Notes: generated from the sequence alone by a model not told the origin. Shown: positions 1 to 9,317, counted from the first letter of the stretch. The stretch: 64,000 nucleotides of DNA from Candidatus Sumerlaeaceae bacterium (GCA_019695055.1 JAIBAT010000116.1:17783-81782), one strand, 5' to 3'. Numbers and translations: made by a program.

Positions 1-1
1 C

Positions 2-523
2 CTGATCCACCTCGGCCGGATCCAGGAAATGAAAGGTCTGCCCGATGTCCTTGCCGCTGCCTGCACCCTTCGTGATCGGGGCGTCAAATTTCGCATCATC
101 ATTGGTGGAACCGGCGACTATCTGGAAACTCTTCGCCGGAAGGTTGCCAGTTCGGGACTTCAATCCCATGTCGATTTGAGGGGACGGATCCCGGCCGACG
201 CCGTGTCCGATTTCCTCGCCGAGGGTGATCTGTTCCTTTTCCCCGACCGCACACAGCCGGCATTTGGTCTCGTGGCGGTGGAGGCAATGCTCCATGGCCT
301 GCCCATAATCGGGACTCGATGCGGCGCAATCCCCGAAACCGTTACGGAAGATGTCGGTTGGCTTTACAACGCATGGGATGCCCCCGGACTCGCGACGCTA
401 ATCCAAGGCATCGCCGCGGATCATTCGACCCTTGCAGCGAAAGCCGCCGCGGCCCGCGAGAAATCAAAGTGGTACAACGCGCAACGCATGGCTTCGGATA
501 TGGAGGCCGTGTATAATTCCTGA
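2..523 (+). CDS. Glycosyltransferase family 4 (GT-B), 3' part only
   Basis: This is the C-terminal half of a GT4-type glycosyltransferase whose start lies left of the window; the reading frame is open from base 2. The visible part is the nucleotide-sugar-binding Rossmann domain. 'HLGRIQEMKG' is the typical opening of that domain, followed by IIIGGTGDYLETLR and a 'FGLVAVEAMLHGLPIIGT' segment matching the conserved EX7E region. The first acidic position of EX7E is Pro here (PAFGLVAVE), which is atypical. Such enzymes build cell-surface polysaccharide or glycolipid in the cytoplasm; donor and acceptor cannot be read from the fragment. It converges with the DUF309 gene, with only 21 bases between the stops. 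Confidence 0.85.
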   Translation: MIHLGRIQEMKGLPDVLAAACTLRDRGVKFRIIIGGTGDYLETLRRKVASSGLQSHVDLRGRIPADAVSDFLAEGDLFLFPDRTQPAFGLVAVEAMLHGLPIIGTRCGAIPETVTEDVGWLYNAWDAPGLATLIQGIAADHSTLAAKAAAAREKSKWYNAQRMASDMEAVYNS

Positions 524-544
524 GAAACTGAAGGGACAAGATTC

Positions 545-934
545 CTAGTCGGTGGAAAGTTCCAGCCGGGGAATGTACTCATCCTCAAATTTCAGGATTT
601 CAAGCGGCGACCGGTGCAGCGCACGTTGACTCCAATAGTCGATGGATTGCCTTACAACTCCGAGGTCAAGCCCATGGTGTAGCGCCGGATAAGGTTCCAG
701 GTGCAGGGATGCTAGACTGAGCAGCCGCTCGAATCCGCGCATGTTCCTGCGCCACAACAGGTGGAACGCCGCCGCAAACTGAATCAGCCCCTGGTAAAAA
801 TAGCGTTCCCCGCTCGCACAATCGTGCCAAAGGTCTTCCAGCACCTCGTGGCATTGCCAGAATTCGCGCCGATTAAAAAAAGCGAAATACTCAAGGTAGC
901 GATCATCATAGGTGTCTGGCTTGGGGGATGTCAT
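545..934 (-). CDS. DUF309 domain protein
   Basis: A 129-residue protein with the DUF309 signature: 'YFAFFNRREFWQCHEVLEDLW' near residues 15-35 (HEVLE core), then 'YYQG/FYQGLIQFAAAFHL' about 15 residues later. DUF309 proteins are small all-helical proteins of unknown function that are widespread in Bacteria and Archaea. I chose the ATG at 934 because it starts directly before the family domain (MTSPKPDTYDD). The open frame continues upstream to 1144, but that part has no family similarity. The gene is transcribed away from lepB, so 935-1090 should hold divergent promoters. Confidence 0.8.
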   Translation of the reverse strand: MTSPKPDTYDDRYLEYFAFFNRREFWQCHEVLEDLWHDCASGERYFYQGLIQFAAAFHLLWRRNMRGFERLLSLASLHLEPYPALHHGLDLGVVRQSIDYWSQRALHRSPLEILKFEDEYIPRLELSTD

Positions 935-1090
935 GGCACGCAATTTCCAATTTATGCGGTGGAGAAAGCCTAATATTCGCCAACGCGGACCACTGAGTGC
1001 CAGGCTCAGTCGTAGAAAACCTCCACTTTTCTGTTGCCAATGGCCGCCCCGGCCCACGTGCTGGTGCGTCATTTGCATCCAGACCCCATT

Positions 1091-1972
1091 ATGTCCGACT
1101 CTCCCGACAAATCCAAACGCCCAGAGGAAGCCCCGGCAAAGCAATCACCCCTTGCCGAGGCCGCAGCGGAACATCCCAAGGGGTTTCTCATGGGTCTGCG
1201 CGAATGGGCGGATGCGCTCATCATTGCGTTCGTGTTCGCCATGTTCATCCGTACTTTTGTGGTCGAACTCTTCAAGATCCCCAGCGGATCCATGACCCCC
1301 ACGCTCCTTGGCGATTTCGTGGCCGAGGGCCCCGCAGTGGATGCCTCGGGCCAGTCCAGCCAGTATCTGCTGGTTCGCGACCGCCAAAGCGATCAGGTGC
1401 AGGTTTTCCGCAAGGATTCCAAGGGCTTCTACGCTTACGAGGGCGGCCGCTCCATTGTGACCCTGACCACCAGCCAGCGCGACTTGCTGGAGCGAAATCT
1501 CCACCTCGAGGAGCATCGCATCTTCGTCAACAAATTTGCCTATTGGTTTCGCGAGCCCGACCGCGGCGATATCGTGGTGTTTCGGGTGCCCTTTGGCAAG
1601 GAGCCCCGCTCCTACGAGCGCGACGGCCACCGATTTGACGTGCGCCAGTTCAACAGGAATATGGCCGTCTACGTGAAGCGAGCCGTGGCCTTTGGCGGGG
1701 AAACCGTCGAGGTGGATGCGGACCACAGACTTCGCATCGACGGTAAGGTCGTTGAGAGCCCCACGATCTTTCAACAGTTGCGATACTACGTCGATAATCT
1801 GCGCCTGCGCACCTTCGAGGTAAAGGTGCAGCCCAATCAGGTGTTCATGTTTGGCGACAATTCCGACAACAGCCTCGATAGTCGGTATTGGGATGGCGTT
1901 CCGATTGAGAACCTTCGCGGCAAGGCTTTCTTCCGCTATTGGCCGCTGAAGAAATGGAGCTTCCTCGACTGA
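1091..1972 (+). CDS. lepB: Signal peptidase I
   Basis: Type I signal peptidase, 293 residues from the ATG at 1091; an upstream in-frame ATG at 1034 exists, but MSDSPDKSK is the more usual kind of start. It removes signal peptides from exported proteins at the outer face of the inner membrane. A charged N-terminal tail is followed by one membrane segment (about residues 41-58). The catalytic Ser67 lies in 'IPSGSMTPTL', the general-base Lys196 in 'VYVKRAVAFGGE', and the C-terminal box 'GDNSDNSLDSRYWG'-type motif reads GDNSDNSLDSRYWD. An insert between Ser and Lys (about 130 residues) is longer than in the shortest family members. The window's many secreted proteins are its likely clients. Confidence 0.95.
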   Translation: MSDSPDKSKRPEEAPAKQSPLAEAAAEHPKGFLMGLREWADALIIAFVFAMFIRTFVVELFKIPSGSMTPTLLGDFVAEGPAVDASGQSSQYLLVRDRQSDQVQVFRKDSKGFYAYEGGRSIVTLTTSQRDLLERNLHLEEHRIFVNKFAYWFREPDRGDIVVFRVPFGKEPRSYERDGHRFDVRQFNRNMAVYVKRAVAFGGETVEVDADHRLRIDGKVVESPTIFQQLRYYVDNLRLRTFEVKVQPNQVFMFGDNSDNSLDSRYWDGVPIENLRGKAFFRYWPLKKWSFLD

Positions 1973-2074
1973 CGAAGCGGAATTTGCCCGCGTCGGTTTG
2001 ATTTTGACTTGGCCGAAACTGCCGGGCAGACATGAGATTCGTTGTTCTCACCAATCCGTACTTGGGTATAATCT

Positions 2075-3454
2075 GTGAATCGATCCGTCTTGTGTCTGGT
2101 TTTCGTTTCGGTACTCTCTGTTCTCTCTCCGGGATCAGTATTTTCGCAGGACTGGAGATTCGAAACCACCATCCCCATGCAGGGATACGTCGTGGTTTTT
2201 GTTTCAACGACGCCAACAGGGGATGTTGTAGCAACCACCTTCAACTCCAATAAGAATCGCGAAGCCAACCTTCCCGTCATCCTTATCCACAAGCCTCTCA
2301 GCGCCCAGCCCAGCTACCATGTCGTATGCCAGAACACTTTCCCCGCCTTCAGGGGTTACTCGGGCATCGCCGTCGACAAGGAGGGCAATTACTACGTCGC
2401 TGCCGACACCGGTGACGGCGCCACATCCTGGATCCGCAAGTTCTCACCCTCCGGAAAACAGGATATGGCTTTTGGCGAGGGAGGACAGATTGCGGCCGGC
2501 AAACGATTTGTCGGCCTCGACATTTTCGACACGTATCTCTTCACGACAGCAGCATTTGCGGAACTGATGGTCTTTGACACGCGGACTGGAAAACTCGTCG
2601 GCAAGGGACCCGCCGTAACTCAGAATGCTCCCGGCACTCCTGCGATCCGCGACATCGCGGTCGACCCATCCAAGCAGTTGGTTTACGGCGTGGCCGCCGG
2701 AGCCGCCTGGGTCTGGGAGGGCGGAACCTTCGACAATCCCGCAACGTACAAACTCCGCCGCTTGTCCCCGGATACCGCCGGTGTTCGCGCCGGCGAAGGC
2801 GTCTATTTCGACCCCGTTTCCCGTAAGGTTCTTATCCCGGAAAACGAGACAGGGAACCTTCTTTCTGTTGGCGAAGGTGCCACGTTCTCGCAATCCAATG
2901 TTGTCAAACCTTCCCCCACGGAAAATCAGATTTGCGATGTGGTGCTGCTTCAGGATGGGAAAACCCTGTTCATTACCGATTTGCGCCGCAGCCAGATTTA
3001 TGTCATGAAGCGAAGCGAAGGCGACACCCTGCCGGTACTGCCCGGAACCGTTGCCGTGGCGGATGCCACCCCCACGGCAGCAGCGCCGCCTGCAAGTTCC
3101 ACCGGGGCGGGGGGTGTCACCTGGGTCAACGAGTACAAGGTCGCCCTTCGCCAATCCCGCGACCAGAACAAGCCGCTCATTGTCTTCTTCCGTGCACCAA
3201 GCGTAAATCTGTGTAATGAGCTGGAGGCGGGTTATCTAACATCTCCGGAATTTGCAAACCTTGCCAGCCAGGCCATCGTCTGCCGGTTCGATGTCTCTTC
3301 GGATCGCCTGCTGGCCCAGCAGTTGGGCGTGTTCAAGGTTCCGGAACTCGCCATTTACTCATCCAAAGGCGACCGCCTCACCCGCACCTCGGGCAAGATT
3401 GATCCTGCCAAGGTCACGGCTGAATTCCAGGCCGCCATTTCCAAGGCAAAGTAG
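2075..3454 (+). CDS. Secreted beta-propeller protein with C-terminal thioredoxin-like domain
   Basis: 459 residues with a clear signal peptide (about 1-24, ending VFSQ). Residues 25-325 have the repeated Gly-Asp-rich strand pattern of NHL/SMP-30-like propellers, for example 'GIAVDKEGNYYVAADTGDG' and 'DIAVDPSKQLVYGVAAG'. A low-complexity Ala/Pro/Thr linker near 328-345 leads to a domain of about 110 residues resembling thioredoxin-like folds of the Thioredoxin_7 type: NKPLIVFFRAPSVNLCNELE, then FKVPELAIYSSKGDRL containing the usual cis-Pro (VPEL). The redox CxxC is absent; only one Cys sits near the position. Export is secure; the function is unknown. No operon partner is obvious. Confidence 0.7.
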   Translation: MNRSVLCLVFVSVLSVLSPGSVFSQDWRFETTIPMQGYVVVFVSTTPTGDVVATTFNSNKNREANLPVILIHKPLSAQPSYHVVCQNTFPAFRGYSGIAVDKEGNYYVAADTGDGATSWIRKFSPSGKQDMAFGEGGQIAAGKRFVGLDIFDTYLFTTAAFAELMVFDTRTGKLVGKGPAVTQNAPGTPAIRDIAVDPSKQLVYGVAAGAAWVWEGGTFDNPATYKLRRLSPDTAGVRAGEGVYFDPVSRKVLIPENETGNLLSVGEGATFSQSNVVKPSPTENQICDVVLLQDGKTLFITDLRRSQIYVMKRSEGDTLPVLPGTVAVADATPTAAAPPASSTGAGGVTWVNEYKVALRQSRDQNKPLIVFFRAPSVNLCNELEAGYLTSPEFANLASQAIVCRFDVSSDRLLAQQLGVFKVPELAIYSSKGDRLTRTSGKIDPAKVTAEFQAAISKAK

Positions 3455-3461
3455 TCCTTTG

Positions 3462-3491
3462 TTGACCCTCATCGCCCCCTTGTGACATAAA
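3462..3491 (+). promoter_or_regulatory. Candidate sigma-70 promoter
   Basis: TTGACC (3462-3467) and CATAAA (3486-3491) are separated by 18 bases. This is a fair match to the -35/-10 consensus in the 103-base gap before the small Cys-rich gene, about 65 bases upstream of its start codon. It was identified by eye only. Confidence 0.35.
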
Positions 3492-3557
3492 TAAGGTCGC
3501 AGGGGTATATTGCGCTTGGCCTATTCCCCCCAATTCACTGAAAGGCGCGCCTAAGCA

Positions 3558-3770
3558 ATGGCTCGATTTGTGAAAGGCCCCGTAAAGTCGGAAAGCCCGA
3601 TGCTGGTGAACTGCAAGCTAACCGATTGCGTCTACCACGAGGGCAGCCCGAACGGCCAGCTGGACCGCTGCCTTTGCAGCCACCCGAACAAGACCTATTA
3701 CATCTCCAACACCACTTGCCCGCTCTATTCCATGGACTGGACCAAGAAACTGCGCAAACCGGGCACCTGA
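3558..3770 (+). CDS. Small Cys-rich (putative metal-binding) protein
   Basis: A 70-residue protein with five cysteines and two histidines in a spaced pattern: C-x4-C-x2-H in 'NCKLTDCVYHEG', then 'RCLCSH', then 'TTCPLYSMDW'. The pattern recalls DUF1540-like small zinc-binding proteins, but I cannot confirm the family. There is no signal peptide or membrane segment. The start is supported by an AAAGGCG-type stretch just upstream (aaaggcgcgcctaagcaATG) and by a candidate promoter at 3462-3491. The gene stands alone between two unrelated genes, and base usage matches its neighbours. Coding is likely because the Cys/His spacing is ordered. Confidence 0.65.
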   Translation: MARFVKGPVKSESPMLVNCKLTDCVYHEGSPNGQLDRCLCSHPNKTYYISNTTCPLYSMDWTKKLRKPGT

Positions 3771-3907
3771 TCCGGCAATTGTTCGCTTGAAGTCCGCCGG
3801 GGGAATGGATACCATCATTCTTGTGGGTGGAATCCTGCCCCCATCCCAAAAGGATTTCAATTCTGTGCGGTTTCCCACTGAGGGAAACTGCGAAGGAGTC
3901 TCCCCAA

Positions 3908-4267
3908 ATGGCCCCAATGGAAATGAAGGACCTGTCCCGACCCGACGAAACTCGCGAGTTTCCCCTCGGCAAACTCGAGTTGATCACCCTTGGCGGCGTC
4001 ACGTTCGGACGTGCAACTCTCCAGCCCGGATGGAAGTGGTCCGAATCCGTTAAGCCGGTGGCAGGCACGGAAAGCTGCCAGGCGCCCCATCTCCAGTATC
4101 ACATATCCGGCCGCCTCGCCGTGAGGATGGACGATGGCAGTGAGGCGGTATTCGGCCCCGGTGAAGTTTCCCTGCTCCCTCCCGGCCACGATGCCTGGGT
4201 CGTTGGCAGCGAAGCCGTCGTCGTGATCGATATCACCGGAATGGGAAAGTACGCAACCGGCGGGTAG
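3908..4267 (+). CDS. Single-domain cupin protein
   Basis: 119 residues from the ATG at 3908, preceded by AAGGAG nine to ten bases upstream; the open frame extends to 3821 without support. Cupin features are visible: a Trp/Gly strand 'LQPGWKWSESVKPVAGT', 'HLQYHISGRLAVRMDDG' (first cupin box with two His) and 'FGPGEVSLLPPGHDAWVVG' (second box with PGHDAW). Small cupins of this kind bind a metal or small ligand and act as isomerases, dioxygenases or sensors; no substrate can be named. It precedes pyrC by 64 bases and may share its transcript. Confidence 0.8.
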   Translation: MAPMEMKDLSRPDETREFPLGKLELITLGGVTFGRATLQPGWKWSESVKPVAGTESCQAPHLQYHISGRLAVRMDDGSEAVFGPGEVSLLPPGHDAWVVGSEAVVVIDITGMGKYATGG

Positions 4268-4331
4268 GAGGCCTGTTTTTCACACAAAAAGCGGTTGCGC
4301 AAACCATGCCCGGACGCGCATCTCGACCGGC

Positions 4332-5645
4332 ATGGGGAAACTGATTGTAAAAAATGGTCGCGTCCTCGACCCGGCCAATCGCATTGACAGCGTCCAGACC
4401 CTCGAAATCGAAAATGGAGTGGTTCTGGGCTTTGCCTCGAAGGACGCCACCGCCGACAGCAGCGCCGGGATCCTCGACGCATCCGGATGCCTTGTTTGCC
4501 CGGGGTTCATTGATATCCACACGCATCTGCGCGAGCCGGGGCGCGAAGACAAGGAAACCATCCTCTCCGGAACCCGCGCCGCCGCGGCAGGCGGATTCAC
4601 CACCGTCTGCCCGATCCCTAACACAAACCCCGTGATTGATTCCCAAACGGGGCTCAAGTTCATCCTGTCGCGGGCCGAGACGGATGCCTGCGTAAACGTC
4701 TTTCCTTACGCTGCCGTCACCAAAGGGCAGGCAGGCGAGGAAATGGTCGAGATGGGCGACCTCGTCTATTACGGCGCCCGCGGATTCACCGACGACGGAC
4801 GCCCCATCATGAACGCGGAAATCATGCGTCGCGCTCTGGAGTATTCGGCCATGTTCAATGTCCCCATCCTTGACCATTGTGAGGATTCGCACCTTGCTGA
4901 GGGCGGAGTAATGCACGAAGGCCGCGTTTCCAACCGACTCGGACTCAAGGGTATTCCCGGAATTGCCGAGAGCGTCCAGGTGGCCCGCGACGTGGAGCTT
5001 GCCGAGTTCACCGGCGGCCATATCCACATCATGCATGTGTCCAAGCGCGAGTCCCTCGAACCCATTCGCCGGGCAAAGGCCCGCGGCGTGAAGGTCACCT
5101 GCGAAGTCACCCCCCACCACCTGACCCTCACCGACGATGCGCTTCTCGATTTCAACACCGCTGCGAAGGTGAATCCACCGCTTGGGTCGGAAGACGACCG
5201 CGAAGCGCTCATCGAGGCGCTGCTCGACGGGACCATTGACTGCATTGCTACCGACCACGCACCGCACACCGACATTGAAAAGGACCTCCCCATCACCGAG
5301 GCGCCCTTTGGCATGATTGGGCTCGAAACCGCGTTTGCGCTTCTCTACACACGCCTCGTCATCCCCGGAATCATTCCTCTGCCCCTGCTGATTGAGAAAC
5401 TGACCTCCGCCCCCGCAAGAGTCATCCACCTTGAGCCGAGGGGAATGCTGTCCGCCGGGGCACCCGCCGATCTGACAATTGTGGACCTTTTCGAGGAGTT
5501 CACAGTGGAAGAATCCATGTTCCAATCCAAGAGCCGCAATTCGCCACTCATAGGCGTGCCATTGCAGGGACGCGTCAGGGCAACGATTGTAGGCGGCAAG
5601 GTTGTCCATTCCCGTTTCCCCAAGGGTTCTGTCACGTTATCCTGA
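4332..5645 (+). CDS. pyrC: Dihydroorotase
   Basis: 437-residue class I dihydroorotase, the amidohydrolase that closes N-carbamoyl-aspartate to dihydroorotate in pyrimidine synthesis. The metal-binding 'GFIDIHTHLREPGRED' places the two His at residues 63 and 65. The strand His and Asp follow in 'ILDHCED', 'HIMHVS' and 'CIATDHAPHT' (catalytic Asp). The bridging Lys of some homologues is replaced by the GREDKE-type motif characteristic of class I. Length is normal. No other pyr gene is adjacent; the regulator pyrR lies 51 kb away at 56460-57011, so the pathway is scattered. Confidence 0.95.
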   Translation: MGKLIVKNGRVLDPANRIDSVQTLEIENGVVLGFASKDATADSSAGILDASGCLVCPGFIDIHTHLREPGREDKETILSGTRAAAAGGFTTVCPIPNTNPVIDSQTGLKFILSRAETDACVNVFPYAAVTKGQAGEEMVEMGDLVYYGARGFTDDGRPIMNAEIMRRALEYSAMFNVPILDHCEDSHLAEGGVMHEGRVSNRLGLKGIPGIAESVQVARDVELAEFTGGHIHIMHVSKRESLEPIRRAKARGVKVTCEVTPHHLTLTDDALLDFNTAAKVNPPLGSEDDREALIEALLDGTIDCIATDHAPHTDIEKDLPITEAPFGMIGLETAFALLYTRLVIPGIIPLPLLIEKLTSAPARVIHLEPRGMLSAGAPADLTIVDLFEEFTVEESMFQSKSRNSPLIGVPLQGRVRATIVGGKVVHSRFPKGSVTLS

Positions 5646-5892
5646 CGATCACGAACCGCATCCCCGGGGGGATTGCCGGATAACACCGCTCTCACCATTC
5701 GCAACACCCCATAAATCGCTCATTGGACCGCTCCAAAAATAGCCCTTGCCACCGCTCCACGCCCGCGGTTTCATACGGGCCAATACCGTTCACGATGGCC
5801 AAACTCGGGCTTGCATCGCCTGAATTGATGTCGTCTCGTTGCGGCCCCGCTCGCAAACGAAGCAGTAGTGTTGGGAAGGAATCGCAGTACAC

Positions 5893-8409
5893 ATGAGCAA
5901 AAGTCTCGAAACGCCGACTCCGGCAAACGGAATCCCGGCGATCACCAATGGCGCCAATGGCAAGGCCAAGCCTGCCACGGCGGAGCAGTTCATGGAGCAT
6001 TTCCGCCGCCATGTCCGCTACTCCCTAGGCAAGGATTGGGGCGCCCTTTCCACCACCAACATGCTGCTCGCCGTCAGCCTCGCCGTCCGCGACCTCATGG
6101 TGGACCGCATGATCGAGACTGAGCGGCGCTATCGCGAGGCCAAGGCCAAGCGCGTCTATTACCTCTCCATGGAATTCCTCGTGGGGCGTTCCCTGGGCAA
6201 CAACGTCACAAACCTCGGCGTCGTGGATGCCGTCCGCGACGCCCTGCTCGAGCTTGGCGTGGATTTTGACGACCTGCGCGAGGAGGAGGTCGACGCGGCA
6301 CTGGGCAACGGTGGTCTCGGCCGCCTTGCGGCCTGCTTCCTCGATTCCCTCGCCACTCTCGACATGCCGGGTTTCGGCTACGGCATCAACTACGAGTACG
6401 GCCTCTTCAAGCAGGACATCGAGAACGGTTTTCAGAAGGAACGCCCCGATAGCTGGCGCTCCCAGACAAACCCATGGATGATCGAGCGGCCCGATGAATC
6501 CGTGGACATCCCCATCTACGGCAACCTCGCCCACGGCACCGACCGCGACGGCTCCACCAAGCCCATGTGGGTCAACTGCCGCCATTTTGTCGGCGTGCCC
6601 AGCGACATGCCCATTGTCGGCTACGGTGCCAACACCGTGAACTTCCTGCGCCTCTACACCGCCAAGGCCAGCCAGGAGTTTGACATCCAGAAATTCAACG
6701 AGGGCAACTACATGACCGCCGTCGAGGAAAAGATCGCCTCGGAGACGGTGTCCAAGGTTCTCTACCCCAGCGACGAGGCGGAGAAAGGCAAGGAACTGCG
6801 CCTCCTCCAGGAGTACTTCTTCGTCTCCTGCGCCATCCGCGACATCGTGCGCCGCTACCTGCGCAAGCACGCGACCTTTGACGAGTTTCCCAACAAGGTC
6901 GCAATCCAGCTTAATGACACGCACCCGGCCCTCGCGGTTGCCGAATTGATGCGTGTCCTCATGGATGAGCACCGGATCAGTTTCGAGGCGGCCTGGGAGA
7001 TCACCACAAAAACCCTGGGCTACACGAACCACACCCTGCTTCCCGAGGCGCTGGAAAAGTGGCCCGAGGCGCTGTTCCACCGCGTGCTGCCGCGGCATCT
7101 GCTCATTGTCCACGAGATCAACCGCCGTTTCCTCGAGAAGGTGGCCCAGAAGTGGCCGGAAGATCATGCCCGCCTGGCGCGCATGTCCATCATCGAGGAA
7201 GGCCATGGTTTTAAGCAGGTGCGCATGGCACATCTCGCCCTCGTCGGCAGCCATGCCGTCAACGGCGTGGCCGAGCTGCACTCCGATCTGGTCAAAACGT
7301 CCCTAGTCCCCGACTTCTACGAGCTTTGGCCGGAGCGGTTCTCCAACAAGACCAACGGCGTCACTCAACGGCGCTGGCTGCTGAAGGCCAACCCCGGTCT
7401 TGCGGACCTCATCTCGCGCTCCATCGGCGATGGTTGGATCACCGACCTCTACGGCCTGGAGAAGCTCGAACCCTTCGCCGAGGACGAGGGTTTCCGGAAG
7501 GAATTCCTCGCCGTGAAGCGCGCCAACAAGATCCGCATGGCCAAGACCATCAAGGACGTCTGCGGCGGCGTGGTGGTGGACCCGGATTCCATCTTCGACG
7601 TCATCTGCAAGCGCATCCACGAGTACAAGCGCCAGCTATTGATGGCGCTCCGCGTGATCCACGAATACCTTTGCCTCGTCGAGGACCGCAAGGAACCCGT
7701 TGCACCCCGCACCTACATCTTCGCCGGCAAGGCCGCGCCTGGCTACTGGGCCGCGAAACAGATCATCAAGCTCGCGAATGACCTCGCCCGCATCGTAAAC
7801 AACGACCCCCGCGTGCGCGACCGTATGAAGGTGGTCTTCGTGCCCGATTACCGCGTCTCCCTGGCCGAGAAGCTGATCCCCTCTGCCGACCTCAGCGAGC
7901 AGATCTCCACCGCCGGCAAGGAAGCCAGCGGAACCAGCAACATGAAGTTCGCCATGAACGGCGCGCTCACCATGTGTACCTGGGACGGCGCCAACATCGA
8001 GATAGCCGAGGCCGTCGGCGCGGAAAATATTTTTGTGTTCGGTCACAAGACCGAGGAAATCAAGCAGATGCGCGAGACCGGCACCTACAATCCCTGGGAC
8101 TTGTATCACAACAACCCCGCCATCAAGCGCGTCATGGACACCTTCCAGTCCGACCGCCTCTTTGGCCGCGACTCCGCCCTGTTCAACTGGATCTTCCACT
8201 CCCTGTTGAACCAGGGCGACACCTACTTCCACCTCGCCGATTTCGAGAGCTACCTGGCGACGCAAGACAAGGCCGGCAAGGAGTTCAAACAGCCCGCCCT
8301 GTGGGCGAAGAAGGCCATCCTCAATGTCAGCCGCATGGGCAAGTTCAGCAGCGACCGCACAGTGCGCCAGTACGCCGAAGAGATCTGGGGAATAAAGAGC
8401 ATCCCCTGA
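5893..8409 (+). CDS. glgP: Glycogen/starch phosphorylase
   Basis: 838-residue GT35 alpha-glucan phosphorylase that releases glucose-1-phosphate from glycogen or maltodextrin in the cytoplasm. The pyridoxal-phosphate Lys685 sits in 'EASGTSNMKFAMNGALT'. Other signatures are 'YYLSMEFLVGRSLGNN', 'LGNGGLGRLAACFLDSLATL', 'QLNDTHPALAVAELMR' and 'RIHEYKRQLL'. The length is typical of the bacterial GlgP type. About 20 N-terminal residues are a polar leader before the conserved start. The AAGGAA upstream at about 5876 is a usable ribosome site. It stands alone; its codons are strongly C-ending, as in pyrC. Confidence 0.97.
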   Translation: MSKSLETPTPANGIPAITNGANGKAKPATAEQFMEHFRRHVRYSLGKDWGALSTTNMLLAVSLAVRDLMVDRMIETERRYREAKAKRVYYLSMEFLVGRSLGNNVTNLGVVDAVRDALLELGVDFDDLREEEVDAALGNGGLGRLAACFLDSLATLDMPGFGYGINYEYGLFKQDIENGFQKERPDSWRSQTNPWMIERPDESVDIPIYGNLAHGTDRDGSTKPMWVNCRHFVGVPSDMPIVGYGANTVNFLRLYTAKASQEFDIQKFNEGNYMTAVEEKIASETVSKVLYPSDEAEKGKELRLLQEYFFVSCAIRDIVRRYLRKHATFDEFPNKVAIQLNDTHPALAVAELMRVLMDEHRISFEAAWEITTKTLGYTNHTLLPEALEKWPEALFHRVLPRHLLIVHEINRRFLEKVAQKWPEDHARLARMSIIEEGHGFKQVRMAHLALVGSHAVNGVAELHSDLVKTSLVPDFYELWPERFSNKTNGVTQRRWLLKANPGLADLISRSIGDGWITDLYGLEKLEPFAEDEGFRKEFLAVKRANKIRMAKTIKDVCGGVVVDPDSIFDVICKRIHEYKRQLLMALRVIHEYLCLVEDRKEPVAPRTYIFAGKAAPGYWAAKQIIKLANDLARIVNNDPRVRDRMKVVFVPDYRVSLAEKLIPSADLSEQISTAGKEASGTSNMKFAMNGALTMCTWDGANIEIAEAVGAENIFVFGHKTEEIKQMRETGTYNPWDLYHNNPAIKRVMDTFQSDRLFGRDSALFNWIFHSLLNQGDTYFHLADFESYLATQDKAGKEFKQPALWAKKAILNVSRMGKFSSDRTVRQYAEEIWGIKSIP

Positions 8410-9317
8410 GGGCCATCCCCGGCCCTGAAAGGGCACCCCAACGCAGGGTCAGCGTCCACCTTGACGTCCTCCAGATCCGTCCGATCCGTCTGACTCCCCG
8501 GAAAAAGGAGGGACAGCTAAAAAATCAGCAGCCATCCACCAATAATTCGCCGAACCCACCATGCCAACCCGCAACAAAAACCCACAACCCCCCTTGGTGA
8601 ACTTCCTGCCCTTGCCGTCTTTGTAGTCTGATTCGTGGTTCGCTTTGCCTTTAACTCAGCTTTTTCTCCCTGCGTTCTCAGCTCTCTCCGCGGTGAAACG
8701 TGGTTTTGGATTATGGGTCCACAAGCAGTCCTAAGCGTCCATAAGGGAATAGGCAAAACCCTTTCCCCATGCTACACCCATCCTCAGTTAAGTCGCCCGA
8801 TCTCCCCACTCCCGCCGCCACCGCACAAAGCACGAACGGAAGGGGAGCGGCTGCCCCGCACCGGGCATTGTTCTTTGACATAACAAACAGACCGGAAGGC
8901 TATCCCCATCTCCCCAGGCCCAACCACCCATACGCTCCTCTTTCGCTCCTTTCGCGTGTTTCGCGGGCAAAGAAGATGCACTTTCACGCACATTTGGATC
9001 GGTTTTAGTCCACGCAATTCGGCAGGTTGGATCGGTTGAAACGCACTCCAAAATCATAAGGATCATTGATAGGACTCAACTTGTGAAGAATACTGCTCCC
9101 CCCCTCCCCCCTCCCCCTTCGCGAGGGGGATTCCGAAGTTCCCATGCAATATTGGGAGCAGTCGTTCGTCTACTGGGATGAGGCGCCATTGGTCCCGTAA
9201 GATTGGCTCCGAAAATGCACTCGTAAGGTTCTGGTAATGCTCATTGGATTTCATTGTGCTGCACATGGGGCGCCTCTTGGATTACTGGCAATCTGGAGAT
9301 CGCGCCAGGGGGACGAG
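8410..9317. other. Long non-coding interval with short repeat-like tracts
   Basis: About 900 bases without a credible gene between glgP and the pseudopilin. Just after glgP, 'AGGGCC..GGCCCT' and 'GCCCT-GAA-AGGGC' can form alternative small hairpins, without a T-run. Around 8616-8700 and 8936-8972 lie phrases such as 'ctgcgttctcagctctct' followed by 'ccgcggtgaaac', and 'ctttcgcgtgtttcgcgggc'. These look like short dispersed intergenic repeats, and a related phrase 'ctttgcgtggtgaac' recurs at about 9976. At 9098-9129 three C-runs (7, 6 and 5) end in a CCCCC..GGGGG hairpin. No tRNA, rRNA or other known RNA was recognised. Confidence 0.5.

Noticed and set aside
4233..5609. Long open frame on the minus strand opposite pyrC
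   Set aside because: It has no recognisable domain, and the plus-strand frame is an unmistakable dihydroorotase. GC-rich codon use opens antisense frames.
8635..9066. Short open frames in the glgP-pseudopilin gap
   Set aside because: They overlap on both strands, lack ribosome sites and domains, and run through the repeat-like tracts.
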